A DNA stretch of 64,000 bases. Origin: Microbacterium jejuense. GTDB lineage: Bacteria > Actinomycetota > Actinomycetes > Actinomycetales > Microbacteriaceae. Of the stretch, positions 21,635-29,935 are shown one piece after another (the first letter of the stretch is position 1; each line of letters opens with the position of its first letter). A program made the position numbers and the translations under genes. The notes below the pieces were generated by a model. That model saw nothing but the letters and a program-made list of their open reading frames with translations, did no database searches and was not told the DNA's origin. The stretch covers positions 1-64,000 of the forward strand of contig NZ_JAEUAW010000001.1 of NCBI RefSeq assembly GCF_019511665.1. Direction: 5' to 3'.

Positions 21635-21687
21635 GTCGAGCAGCTCCTTCGGTGAATCGGAGGCGGGGATCGGGGGAGTGTGCCGCG

Positions 21688-22335
21688 TCAGCGGCGGGTG
21701 CGGCGCGCCGGGATGGCGACGACCGCGAGGGCCGAGCAGCCCAGACCGGCGATGATGAGCGGCGCCAGCATCCACGTGACGACACCCGTCAGCACGGCAG
21801 CGACCGCGAAGTACACGGCGCCGAGCGGGTCGCCCGCGATGACCGCCGGGATGCCGCGGACGGCCGGGCGCCAGCCGGTCTCGGGGGTCCACGCCCCCGC
21901 CGCGGCCAGCAGCGCCACCGCGCCGACCACGAGACCGGCCCAGCCGATCACGCCGATGAGCGCACCGCCGGGCAGCGCCCCGGTGTTGGCCAGCACGATG
22001 TCGAGCGCCAGCACGACGGCGATGACCGTTGCGGCGAGACCCACGACGACGCCGCCGGGCAGCGCCTTGCGCCAGTCCGCCCAGAAGTCGCGCGTGTGGG
22101 ACTGCTCGGCGTTCACGTACCGGCGGAGGTGACGGATGCCGGCGGCCAGTGCCGCCGGCAGCGTCACGACCAGCAGACCGCCGACGGTGATGAGCAGACC
22201 GGTCAGCAGCACCTCGCCGAACAGCGCGAACGCCCCCTTGGCGCCCGGGTAGCGGGCCGGCTCGCGCTCTTCGAGCGTGGGCCCGCTGCCCGAGGCATCG
22301 GCTCGGCGTGCGGCGCGCAGTTGACGGCGGTCCAT
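21688..22335 (-). CDS. DUF624 (YesL-like) membrane protein, system 2
   Basis: This 215-residue membrane protein has about five hydrophobic segments after a charged 30-residue start (FALFGEVLLTGLLITVGGLL is the first). It resembles the DUF624/YesL family, small proteins of unknown role found beside CUT1 sugar importers. It begins 7 bases after the stop of a permease gene and lies within the operon. Two more DUF624-like genes lie in this window, each beside an importer or its regulator, which suggests an accessory role in uptake. The match is weaker than for the other two. Confidence 0.72.
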   Translation of the reverse strand: MDRRQLRAARRADASGSGPTLEEREPARYPGAKGAFALFGEVLLTGLLITVGGLLVVTLPAALAAGIRHLRRYVNAEQSHTRDFWADWRKALPGGVVVGLAATVIAVVLALDIVLANTGALPGGALIGVIGWAGLVVGAVALLAAAGAWTPETGWRPAVRGIPAVIAGDPLGAVYFAVAAVLTGVVTWMLAPLIIAGLGCSALAVVAIPARRTRR

Positions 22336-22342
22336 GGCGGTG

Positions 22343-23272
22343 TCAGCCCTTCAGGCCCTGGGTGGCGACGCCGTCGACGAGGAACCGCTGGAACACGATG
22401 AAGAACAGCAGCACCGGGACGAGGGCGACGAAGGATGCCGTCACGGTGGCGCCGTAGTCGGCACCGCCCGACGAGGCGTCGTTGTAGAGGCGCAGCGCGA
22501 TGGGCAGCGGGTAGTTCTCGGGGCTCGTGAGGTAGAGCAGGGGTCCGAGGAAGTCGTTCCACTCCCAGATGAAGGCGAAGATCGCGCATGTGATGAGTGC
22601 GGGCTTGATCAGCGGCAGGATGATCGACCAGAAGATCCGGAAGTGGCCGGCGCCGTCGATGCGGGCGGCCTCGTCCATGTCGCGGGGCATCTGCCGCATG
22701 AACTGCACGAGCAGGAACACGAAGAACGCGCCGGTGGCGAGGAACTTCGGCAGGATCAGCGGGATGTACGTGTCGACCCAGCCGAGCTGGTTGAAGATGA
22801 TGTACTGCGGGATGATCACGACGTGGAACGGCAGCAGCAGCGTGCCGATCATCGCGGCGAAGAAGATCCCGAGGCCCTTGAACTGCACGCGGGCGAACGC
22901 GTACGCGGCCAGGGCCGACGACAGCAGCGTGCCGACGACGGCGGCGACCGACAGGATGAGCGAGTTCAGGAAGAACCGCCACATCGGCACGCCGGCGATG
23001 CCCTCCATCACCTTGGCGTAGTTGCCGAAGTACCAGTTCTCGGGCAGCAGGCCGGTGTTCTGCCCGAACTCGGAGTTGGGCTTGAACGTCGACAGGAACA
23101 GCCACACGAGCGGGTACAGCACGACCGCGGTGATGGCCAGCAGCACGACGAGCCAGATCACGGTCTGCCACGTCTTGCGCTTCACGCGGCGCCGGGGTGC
23201 GGCCGGGGTCGCCGGCATCATCTCCTGCTCGATGGTCTCCATCGTGCCGTCGGTGAAGGATGCGGAGGTCAT
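22343..23272 (-). CDS. ABC sugar permease, MalG-like (system 2)
   Basis: This 309-residue CUT1 permease has six membrane segments (VIWLVVLLAITAVVLYPLVW is the first) and EAA loop EAARIDGAGHFRIFWSIILP. It ends GVATQGLKG. The ATG at 23272 overlaps the stop of the partner permease (ATGA). With that partner and one of two binding proteins it would import an oligosaccharide, powered by an ATPase not encoded here. Confidence 0.92.
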   Translation of the reverse strand: MTSASFTDGTMETIEQEMMPATPAAPRRRVKRKTWQTVIWLVVLLAITAVVLYPLVWLFLSTFKPNSEFGQNTGLLPENWYFGNYAKVMEGIAGVPMWRFFLNSLILSVAAVVGTLLSSALAAYAFARVQFKGLGIFFAAMIGTLLLPFHVVIIPQYIIFNQLGWVDTYIPLILPKFLATGAFFVFLLVQFMRQMPRDMDEAARIDGAGHFRIFWSIILPLIKPALITCAIFAFIWEWNDFLGPLLYLTSPENYPLPIALRLYNDASSGGADYGATVTASFVALVPVLLFFIVFQRFLVDGVATQGLKG

Positions 23273-24264
23273 CGGTCGTCTCCTGCGTAGTGGACCCACG
23301 ATTTCTGGGTGCGGAAAAGGATGAAGGCGATGATGGCGACGACGATGAGCAGGACCCACGCGATCGCGGCCGCATAACCCATCTGGCCGTCGGAGAAGCC
23401 GCGCTTGTAGAGGTAGACGGTGATGAAGTTGGTCATGCCCGCGGGGCCGCCGGTGCCGTTGGAGATGATGTACGCCGAGGTGAACACCTGGAAGGCGCCG
23501 ATGAGGCCCAGCAGCAGGTTGAAGAAGATCACCGGCGAGAGCATCGGGATCGTGACGGCGCGGAAGCGACGCCAGGCGCCTGCGCCGTCCATCTCGGCCG
23601 CTTCGTAGAGCTCCTTGGGGATCTGCTTGAGGCCGGCCAGGAAGATCACCATGGTCGAGCCGAACTGCCACACGTGCAGCAGGATCATCATCGGGAGGAT
23701 CATGGCGGGGTTGCCGATCCAGCCGCCGATGTCGATGCCGAAGAACGACAGCGAGTTGTCGACGGGACCGTCGGTCGAGAACATGGCACGCCACACGATG
23801 GCGACGCTCACCGATCCGCCGATGAGGGACGGGGCGTAGAAGGCCGAGCGGAAGAAGCCGGCGCCCTGGTCGCGGAAGTTCAGCAGCATCGCCACGGCGA
23901 GGGCCGCGGCCATCGTGATCGGGGTGCCGATGAACACGTACACGAGCGTGATCTGAGCCGACTGGATGAAGACCGGGTCGTCGGTGAACATCCGGATGTA
24001 GTTGTCCAGCCCGATCCACTTCGGCGGCTGGAAGATGTTGTACCGCGTGAACGACAGGTACAGCGAGTACACCATCGGGATCGCGGTCAGGCCGAAGAAG
24101 CCGAGAAGCCACGGGCTCAGGAACGCGTAGCCGGCCGCGGTCTCACGACGCGAGCGCGCACGCTGCCCAGGACGCTGGAAGGTGTTCTCGGGGCGGCGGG
24201 TGCGCCGCAGCGGGCGCTTGGCGGGGCGATCGGTGACGATGACTCTCGTCGCTGTCGTGCTCAC
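23269..24264 (-). CDS. ABC sugar permease, MalF-like (system 2)
   Basis: This 331-residue CUT1 permease has a long charged N-terminus, six membrane segments beginning near residue 45 (YAFLSPWLLGFFGLTAIPMV), and EAA loop EAAEMDGAGAWRRFRAVTIP. It starts with GTG at 24264 behind a good AAGGAG site. The gene comes 90 bases after the binding-protein gene at 24355 and overlaps the next permease by ATGA. Confidence 0.92.
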   Translation of the reverse strand: MSTTATRVIVTDRPAKRPLRRTRRPENTFQRPGQRARSRRETAAGYAFLSPWLLGFFGLTAIPMVYSLYLSFTRYNIFQPPKWIGLDNYIRMFTDDPVFIQSAQITLVYVFIGTPITMAAALAVAMLLNFRDQGAGFFRSAFYAPSLIGGSVSVAIVWRAMFSTDGPVDNSLSFFGIDIGGWIGNPAMILPMMILLHVWQFGSTMVIFLAGLKQIPKELYEAAEMDGAGAWRRFRAVTIPMLSPVIFFNLLLGLIGAFQVFTSAYIISNGTGGPAGMTNFITVYLYKRGFSDGQMGYAAAIAWVLLIVVAIIAFILFRTQKSWVHYAGDDR

Positions 24265-24354
24265 CTCGGCTCCTTTCTAAGACTGACGGCTGCGTCAGGT
24301 CGGGTGGGTCGGGGCGCTGCGGGGCCGGCGTGCACCGGCCCCGCAGCGAGGGTG

Positions 24355-25659
24355 TCACTGGTTGATGACCGTGTCCATCTCGGAGAAGAACTGCGAGACG
24401 GCGTCGTCGACCGAGATCGTGCCGTAGCCGAGCTCCTGGCCGATCTCGAGGAACTTCTGCTCGAGCGTGCCGTAGCCGTTGATCGGGACGGGCGGTGCGT
24501 CGCCCAGGCGGTCGGTGATCGAGGCCTCGTAGTCCTTGATCTGCTGGGCGATCGGGTCGAGGTTGGCAGCCTCGAGCGCCGTCTCGGAGGCGGGCAGACC
24601 GCGGTTGGTGCCGAAGATCTCACCGGACTCGGGCGAGTTGATGAGGAAGTTGACCAGCGTCGCCGCGGCCTCGGGGTGCTTCGTCTTGGCCGACACGGCC
24701 TCGAGCATCGAGGGCTTGAGGTACAGGTCCTTCGCGCCCTCCTCGGTGATCGGCGGCGCGACGAGGTTCAGCTCGGTGTATCCCTCGCCGAGGTTCGCGA
24801 GGTAGCCGGCGCCGAAGTTGTCCCACGTGAGCTCGGACGCGGTCTTTCCGGCGTCGAAGCCCGACAGCGGCTTGATCTCTTCGAGCGTCTGCTGCGGGAT
24901 GCCGATGCCGTCGCGGATGTCCTGCCCCTGCTCCCAGAAGGCCTTGAGGTCCTTCTCGGTGAAGTTCGGCTCGCCGTCCTCGGTGAAGAGGTCCTCGCCC
25001 TTGGCGCGCTGCTGCACCTCGAAGTTCTGGATGCGACCGGTGTAGTCGGTGCCGCCGTAGATCGAGCCTGCGCCCGCGTCGGTCACCTCGCTCATCCAGT
25101 CGGTGTAGTCCTCCCACGTGCCGCCCTCGAAGTCGTCGACGCCGACGGTCTCGAGCAGCTTCGGGTTCGTGAACAGGCCCCACGCGTTGGTGGAGGTCGG
25201 GATCGCCGTGGTCTGGTCGTTCACGACGCCGATGTCGAGGATGTTCTGGGGCAGCGGGTCGGTCTCGATGATGTTGCCGAGGTACGGGTTGAGGTCGAGC
25301 AGCAGGCCGTTCTCGGAGTACTGGCGCAGGTACGAGTAGTCGAACTGCATGACGTCGGGAAGCCCGCCGCCGGCAGCCTCGGTCTGGCGCTTCTCCCAGT
25401 ACGAGGGGAAGTCGAGGAACGACGTGTTCACCGTGATGTTGGGGTACTGCTCCTCGAACGCGTCGATGACCTGGTTGTACAGGTCGGCGCGGACGTCGTT
25501 GCCCCAGAACGACATGTTCAGGGTGACCTTCTCATCCGGGTCGAGCGTCGGGGTCGCGTCGGGGCTCGCGCTCCCGCTGCCGCCGGCGCAGCCGGCGAGG
25601 ACCAGCGCGGCGCCTGCGGCAGCTGCGGTGGCCATGAATGCACGCTTCTTGCTGAACAT
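24355..25659 (-). CDS. ABC sugar importer binding lipoprotein (system 2, first gene)
   Basis: This 434-residue solute-binding lipoprotein has lipobox LAGC (Cys24). It is the first gene of an operon that runs about 14 kb to the GH27 gene. AGAGGACAAGG precedes the ATG. Its paralogue lies at 18233-19522. It is preceded by a predicted promoter with two LacI-type sites (25762-25808). Genes downstream suggest a galactose-containing oligosaccharide as ligand. Confidence 0.92.
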   Translation of the reverse strand: MFSKKRAFMATAAAAGAALVLAGCAGGSGSASPDATPTLDPDEKVTLNMSFWGNDVRADLYNQVIDAFEEQYPNITVNTSFLDFPSYWEKRQTEAAGGGLPDVMQFDYSYLRQYSENGLLLDLNPYLGNIIETDPLPQNILDIGVVNDQTTAIPTSTNAWGLFTNPKLLETVGVDDFEGGTWEDYTDWMSEVTDAGAGSIYGGTDYTGRIQNFEVQQRAKGEDLFTEDGEPNFTEKDLKAFWEQGQDIRDGIGIPQQTLEEIKPLSGFDAGKTASELTWDNFGAGYLANLGEGYTELNLVAPPITEEGAKDLYLKPSMLEAVSAKTKHPEAAATLVNFLINSPESGEIFGTNRGLPASETALEAANLDPIAQQIKDYEASITDRLGDAPPVPINGYGTLEQKFLEIGQELGYGTISVDDAVSQFFSEMDTVINQ

Positions 25660-25761
25660 CCTTGTCCTCTCTTGAACGTCTGTGTCCGTCGTTCCGCGCA
25701 GACGTTCCGTTGTCTGTGTGTGCGGGGTTGGGCGCATCCCTCGGTGCGGGTCAGCGGTGCT

Positions 25762-25808
25762 GGAAAGCGCTTGCCCGCAACGGTACCCCGTCGAAAAACG
25801 TTTCGCAA
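25762..25808 (-). promoter_or_regulatory. Predicted promoter and LacI-type operators of the long operon
   Basis: On the minus strand TTGCGA (25803-25808) and TACCGT (25780-25785) are 17 bases apart. GGAAAGCGCTTGCC (25762-25775) lies just downstream of the -10, and the near-palindrome CGAAAAACGTTTCG (25792-25805) fills the spacer. Repressor binding at either would block transcription. The downstream site matches 11501-11513 exactly when reversed. Confidence 0.65.
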
Positions 25809-26008
25809 GATGTGAGCGCGAGAAATTAGAACGATTCAGTAACGGGGATGCCGGCACGACTGTGCCCGGTCCCAGTCTGCCTCATGACGCCGGGGCGAGA
25901 AGGCCCTGACCCCTCGCCCGTCCGCGCGATGCTTCGGGCGACGGACCCTGTGACTACCCGGGCGTGGTCACGCGATGTGCGCCGCCCGAGCGCCGCGCGT
26001 GCCGCGTG
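25809..26008. other. Gap upstream of the long operon promoter
   Basis: Together with 25660-25808 this makes a 349-base gene-free stretch. Beyond the promoter and operators only a weak hairpin is seen (GGGCGAG at 25893-25899 with CTCGCCC at 25913-25919), which may end the upstream dehydrogenase transcript. No convincing small gene or RNA was found. Confidence 0.4.
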
Positions 26009-27103
26009 CTACCGGCTGGGTCGCAGGTCGATGACGGCGCTCGCGAAGCTGGTGCGGTGGGTCGGGTGCGCGGCGAGGTCGGCCGGCGTGATGACCGCGC
26101 CGTCCGCGTCGGCCGAGGCGTACACTGCGGCGACGATCTCGATCGACCGCGCGGGGGAGTCCGCCACCGGCGGCAGCGGCGACCCGCTCCGCAGCGCGTC
26201 GAACACCTCGCGCAGCAGCGGCTCGTGCCCGCTGCGCTCCTCGGCCTCGGGCAGCGCCCACGTCGCAGCCTCGGCGTCGTCGATGTGCGGCGCAGGCGTG
26301 ATGCGCCAGTTCTCGTGCCCGTGGCCGTAGAGGTGGTCGACGGTGATCGTGGCCTTCTCGGTGTCGATGCGCACCGTGCTCACCTCGCGCGGCGAGAGCG
26401 TGCTCGAGACCATCTGCGCCACGACGCCGCCGTCGAACACGATCGTCGCCGTCGACACGTCCTCGGTCTGCGTCTCGCGGTCGAGCCGCCACAGCCGCCC
26501 TTCGACGCGCGTCCAGTCGCCGAGCAGGAAGGCCAGCAGGTCGATCTGGTGGATCGCATGACCGAGGGTCGTCCCGCCGCCCTCCGTCTCCCACTTGCCG
26601 CGCCACGGCACGGCGAAGTAGTCCGCGCCGCGGTACCAGAGCGTCTGGCACTGGGCGACCAGCGGACGCCCGAAGGCGCCCGCGTCGAGCAGCCGCTTGA
26701 CGTGGGCGGCGGCCGTGCCGGTGCGCTGCTGGAAGACGACGGCGAGCTCACGGCCCGCCGCCGTGGCGGCCTCGGTCATCTGCTGCAGCTCGTCCAGCGA
26801 CGGCGCCGGCGGCTTCTCGACGATGACGTGCGCTCCGGCGGCGAAAGCGGCGAGGGTCTGCGCGGGGTGCGCCCCGGGCGGCGTGCAGATGAGCACGACG
26901 TCGGGGTGCTCGGCGGCGAGCAGGCTGTCGAGGTCGTCGTAGACGGCGGGGATGCCGTGCCGCTCTGCGAAGGCGTCGGCGGACGCGCGCGACAGGTCCG
27001 TCGCCGCGACGAGCTCGGCGTGCGGGTACGCCGCGACCGCCTCCGCGTGCAGGCGGGCGATCGCGCCGGTGCCGACGATGGCGCAGCGGAGGGTGTCGGT
27101 CAC
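26009..27103 (-). CDS. Gfo/Idh/MocA family oxidoreductase (second copy)
   Basis: This 364-residue oxidoreductase has the Rossmann motif AIVGTGAIARLHAEAV, the lysine motif EKPPA and the family's GGGTTLGHAIHQIDLL stretch. It is only distantly like the protein at 10207. It starts with GTG at 27103 after GGGAG. The gene stands alone, between the promoter of the long operon and the ABC exporter gene. A LacI-type site (27186-27199) and a strong hairpin (27132-27165) lie upstream. It probably oxidises a sugar released by the neighbouring enzymes; substrate unknown. Confidence 0.88.
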   Translation of the reverse strand: MTDTLRCAIVGTGAIARLHAEAVAAYPHAELVAATDLSRASADAFAERHGIPAVYDDLDSLLAAEHPDVVLICTPPGAHPAQTLAAFAAGAHVIVEKPPAPSLDELQQMTEAATAAGRELAVVFQQRTGTAAAHVKRLLDAGAFGRPLVAQCQTLWYRGADYFAVPWRGKWETEGGGTTLGHAIHQIDLLAFLLGDWTRVEGRLWRLDRETQTEDVSTATIVFDGGVVAQMVSSTLSPREVSTVRIDTEKATITVDHLYGHGHENWRITPAPHIDDAEAATWALPEAEERSGHEPLLREVFDALRSGSPLPPVADSPARSIEIVAAVYASADADGAVITPADLAAHPTHRTSFASAVIDLRPSR

Positions 27104-27131
27104 GGGTGCTCCCTGTGCGGGTCGGGTTGTG

Positions 27132-27165
27132 GAGAGTGGATGCCGGGCCCCCGGCATCCACTCTC
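27132..27165. terminator. Sixteen-base-pair hairpin before the oxidoreductase gene
   Basis: GAGAGTGGATGCCGGG (27132-27147) pairs perfectly with 27150-27165 around CC. It lies between the exporter stop and the oxidoreductase GTG, 28 bases before the latter on the minus strand. It may end the exporter transcript or act in the 5' leader of the oxidoreductase mRNA. No T-run follows. Confidence 0.5.
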
Positions 27166-27185
27166 TCAGGGTATTCCGATCAGGC

Positions 27186-27307
27186 GGAAAGCGCTATCCG
27201 GTCGCGGCGACCGCCCCACTTGGCGGTCCGAATACCGGACTCCGCGCCCCTTTCCGGAGCAGGCGGCCCGGATGCTCCGGAAAACAGCGGATCGTCCGAT
27301 ATTCGGA
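27186..27307. promoter_or_regulatory. LacI-type site and nested inverted repeats
   Basis: This is the rest of a 304-base gap. GGAAAGCGCTATCC (27186-27199) is a LacI-type site. TTTCCGGAGCA (27251-27261) is the exact reverse complement of 27273-27283. It is flanked by TCCGAATACCGGA (27227-27239) and TCCGATATTCGGA (27295-27307), the latter a palindrome around TAT. The layout suggests multi-site regulator binding or an RNA structure. No gene is seen here. Confidence 0.5.
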
Positions 27308-27407
27308 GCGGCCGAAGAGGGCCGGGCCGGTGCACTGCAAGCCGGGGACAGCGCGGCGGCGGGGCTCCGGCGCAGGAGGGGAAGGGGAGGGATGCCGGCG
27401 GCTGCGG

Positions 27408-29195
27408 TCAGTGCGGCAGCCCGGCCTGGCTCGCGTGCAGGTGGGCGTAGCGTCCGTTCGCGGCGAGGAGGGCGTCGTGACCGCCGACCTCGACGACCTC
27501 GCCGTGCTCGAGGACGACGATGCGGTCGGCCTGGCGGATGGTCGACAGGCGGTGGGCGACCACGAGCGTCGTGCGGCCCTTCATGAGGCGGTTGAGCGCC
27601 TCTTTCACGAGTTCCTCGGACTCGGGATCGAGCGCTGAGGTGGCCTCGTCGAGCAGCAGGATGCGCGGGTCGCGCACGAGCGCACGGGCGATCGCGAGGC
27701 GCTGGCGCTGACCGCCCGACAGCCGCGCGCCGCGCTCGCCGACGACGGTGTCCCAGCCGTCGGGGAGGGCGTCGACGAACTCCGCCGCGTTGGCGTCGCG
27801 GAGAGCGGCGCGCAGCCGCTCGTCCGACACGTCGTCGAGGCCGTACGCGATGTTCTCGCGGATCGTGCCCTCGAACAGCACCGACTCCTGCGGCACGACC
27901 GACACCGAGCGGCGGACGGTGCGCAGGTCCAGGTCCTGCATGTCGTCGCCGTCCAGCAGGATGCGCCCCGACGTCGGCCGCACGAAGCCCAGCACGAGAT
28001 TGAGCATCGTCGACTTGCCCGACCCGGACGAGCCGACGAACGCCACCGTCTCGCCGGGCTCGATGTCGAGCGACACGTCGTGCACGGCATCGCGGTCGGC
28101 GCCGGCGTACCGGTGCGTCACGTGCTGCAGCTCGAGGTGGCCGCCCACGTGCGAGACGGAGCGCTTGCCCTCGTTCTGCTCGAGGTCGGGCTCCTGCAGC
28201 ACCTCCGAGATGGAGCGCATCGACTCCAGCCCGCGGGCGCCGACCGGGATCAGCATGAGCAGCTGCGTGAGGCCCTGCGTCAGCAGCGTGAAGTACGACG
28301 ACAGCAGCACCACCTCGCCCGGCGTGATGGGCAGGATGCCGGTGAGCGCGAAGACCGCCGCGAGCACGAGGCAGCCGAGGCCGAGCAGCTGCATCGCGAC
28401 CCACGAGATCGACGCGACGTGACCGTTCAGCAGGTCGAGCTCGTAGCCCGCACGGCGCACGCCGTCGGCGCCGGCCTGCACGCGCGAGACGGCGGTGCTC
28501 TCCAGTCCGTGCGCGCGGGTCACCGGGATGAGCGACGCCATCTCGCCCACGCGCGCGGCGAACCCCTCGACCTCGCGCCGGAACACCTCGTTGCGGGCGC
28601 GGGAGCGGCGGCTGAGGCTGCTGCGCAGCACGAGCGCGATCGGCACCGCGAGGGCGTACACGGGAAGGAACTGCGGCACCGCGATCGCGGTCATGACGAT
28701 GGCACCGACGAGCACCATGGTCGACGACAGCAGGGGGTGCGTCACCTGCTGCAGCATGAGCTCGACGTTCTCGACGTCGCGGACGACCTTCGTCTGCACG
28801 ATCGACGAGCTGACGCGGGTGTGGTAGCCGATCGACAGGCTCTGCAGCCGCGCCGCGAGGGCGTTGCGCAGATCCGCGCCGGTGTCGCGCACGACGCGCA
28901 TGAAGTTGCGCGTGTACACCATGTGCATCGGGTAGTTCTGGATCAGCAGCACGGCCGCCACGCCGAACCAGATGAGCACCGTCGACACCTCGCCGCCGGT
29001 GGCCACGAGGTCGATGATCCTCGCCGTCACGACGGGCAGGAACCACAGCGGGATCTCTTTGCACGCGAACGCGAGCACGGCGAGGATCATGCGCCCGGGC
29101 CGCCGTGCCAGCAGCTTGAGCACCGAGCGGCCGGGGCGGGGGGTCTGCGCGATGCCGATGACGCGGATCGCGCCGGTAAACGCTTTCTGCGCCAT
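27408..29195 (-). CDS. ABC exporter, fused membrane and ATPase domains
   Basis: This 595-residue half-transporter has an N-terminal six-helix exporter domain (about residues 30-310) and a C-terminal ATPase. Walker A is VGSSGSGKST, the Q-loop VVPQESVLFEG, the signature LSGGQRQRLAIARAL, Walker B ILLLDEATSALD and the switch VVAHRLSTI. All catalytic residues are present, so a homodimer should be active. Being an exporter, it does not power the nearby importers. Its place in a sugar island is odd, and the substrate is unknown. The ATG at 29195 has no good ribosome site; 29225 is an alternative. A LacI-type site overlaps codons 3-7. Confidence 0.86.
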   Translation of the reverse strand: MAQKAFTGAIRVIGIAQTPRPGRSVLKLLARRPGRMILAVLAFACKEIPLWFLPVVTARIIDLVATGGEVSTVLIWFGVAAVLLIQNYPMHMVYTRNFMRVVRDTGADLRNALAARLQSLSIGYHTRVSSSIVQTKVVRDVENVELMLQQVTHPLLSSTMVLVGAIVMTAIAVPQFLPVYALAVPIALVLRSSLSRRSRARNEVFRREVEGFAARVGEMASLIPVTRAHGLESTAVSRVQAGADGVRRAGYELDLLNGHVASISWVAMQLLGLGCLVLAAVFALTGILPITPGEVVLLSSYFTLLTQGLTQLLMLIPVGARGLESMRSISEVLQEPDLEQNEGKRSVSHVGGHLELQHVTHRYAGADRDAVHDVSLDIEPGETVAFVGSSGSGKSTMLNLVLGFVRPTSGRILLDGDDMQDLDLRTVRRSVSVVPQESVLFEGTIRENIAYGLDDVSDERLRAALRDANAAEFVDALPDGWDTVVGERGARLSGGQRQRLAIARALVRDPRILLLDEATSALDPESEELVKEALNRLMKGRTTLVVAHRLSTIRQADRIVVLEHGEVVEVGGHDALLAANGRYAHLHASQAGLPH

Positions 29196-29212
29196 GATGG
29201 CAATGGTATCGA
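29175..29212. promoter_or_regulatory. LacI-type operator in the exporter/esterase divergent region
   Basis: GGTAAACGCTTTC (29175-29187) is identical over 13 bases to the site at 11459. On the plus strand TTTCTG (29184-29189) and TATCGA (29207-29212), 17 bases apart, could be a weak promoter for the esterase gene, with the operator over its -35. The same site lies within the first codons of the exporter gene. Confidence 0.45.
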
Positions 29213-29245
29213 GGGACGCCGCCATCCGATGCAGAAAGGCTCACG

Positions 29246-29917
29246 ATGACGTATCACCTGGCCGGGGACTCGACGGTCGCACCCGCCAAGCCCGAAGAGC
29301 TGCCCATGACCGGGTGGGGCTCGTACATCGAGCCCGTCGTCGAGGCGCGGGTGCGCAACCTCGCCTACGGCGGCGCGACGACCGAGTCCTTCCTCGCCGA
29401 CGGCTCGTGGGCGCGCCTGCTCGAGGGCGTCGAGCCGGGCGACACGGTGGTCATCCAGTTCGGGCACAACGACCAGAAGCTCCCCGAGCTCGACGCCCGC
29501 GGCGGCTACACGGACCGGCTGCGCCGGATGGTCCGGGATGCCGCCGACCGGGGCGCGTCGGTCGTGCTGTGCACCTCGGTGGAGCGTCGGTGGTTCGACG
29601 GCGACAGGGTCACGCCCACCCACGGCGACTATCCCAATGCGGTGCGCGACCTGGCCCAGGAGCTGGACGTGCCGCTCATCGACCTCACGGTGTTCACGAC
29701 ATGGCTCTACGAGGATCTCGGGGCCGCGGCATCCACTTCTCTGCTGTCGCACTTCGCGCCGGGCGAGCACCCGGTCTGGCCGGACGGACTGGCCGACGAC
29801 ACGCACTTCCGTGAGGAGGATGCCCGCCGCATCGCGGCGTTCGTCGGCCGGTCGCTGCGCGCGATCGAGCGGCGGGACGGCGACCTGCCCGCCCGAGGCT
29901 CGCAGCTCGTCAGCTGA
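29246..29917 (+). CDS. CE12-like rhamnogalacturonan acetylesterase (SGNH hydrolase)
   Basis: This 223-residue SGNH hydrolase has block I AGDSTVA with the nucleophile Ser, block III GHND, and the Asp/His pair in DDTHF near the end. The layout is that of rhamnogalacturonan acetylesterase-like proteins (CE12), which remove acetyl groups from pectin or xylan fragments. There is no signal peptide, so it acts on imported acetylated oligosaccharides. AAAGG precedes the ATG by 7 bases. It is divergent from the ABC exporter and convergent with a LacI gene. Confidence 0.88.
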   Translation: MTYHLAGDSTVAPAKPEELPMTGWGSYIEPVVEARVRNLAYGGATTESFLADGSWARLLEGVEPGDTVVIQFGHNDQKLPELDARGGYTDRLRRMVRDAADRGASVVLCTSVERRWFDGDRVTPTHGDYPNAVRDLAQELDVPLIDLTVFTTWLYEDLGAAASTSLLSHFAPGEHPVWPDGLADDTHFREEDARRIAAFVGRSLRAIERRDGDLPARGSQLVS

Positions 29918-29935
29918 GCGGACGCCGCCGTGGGG

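Noticed and set aside
25893..25919. Clear terminator after the second oxidoreductase
   Set aside because: The stem is only 7 bp with a 13-base loop and no T-run; kept only as a weak possibility.
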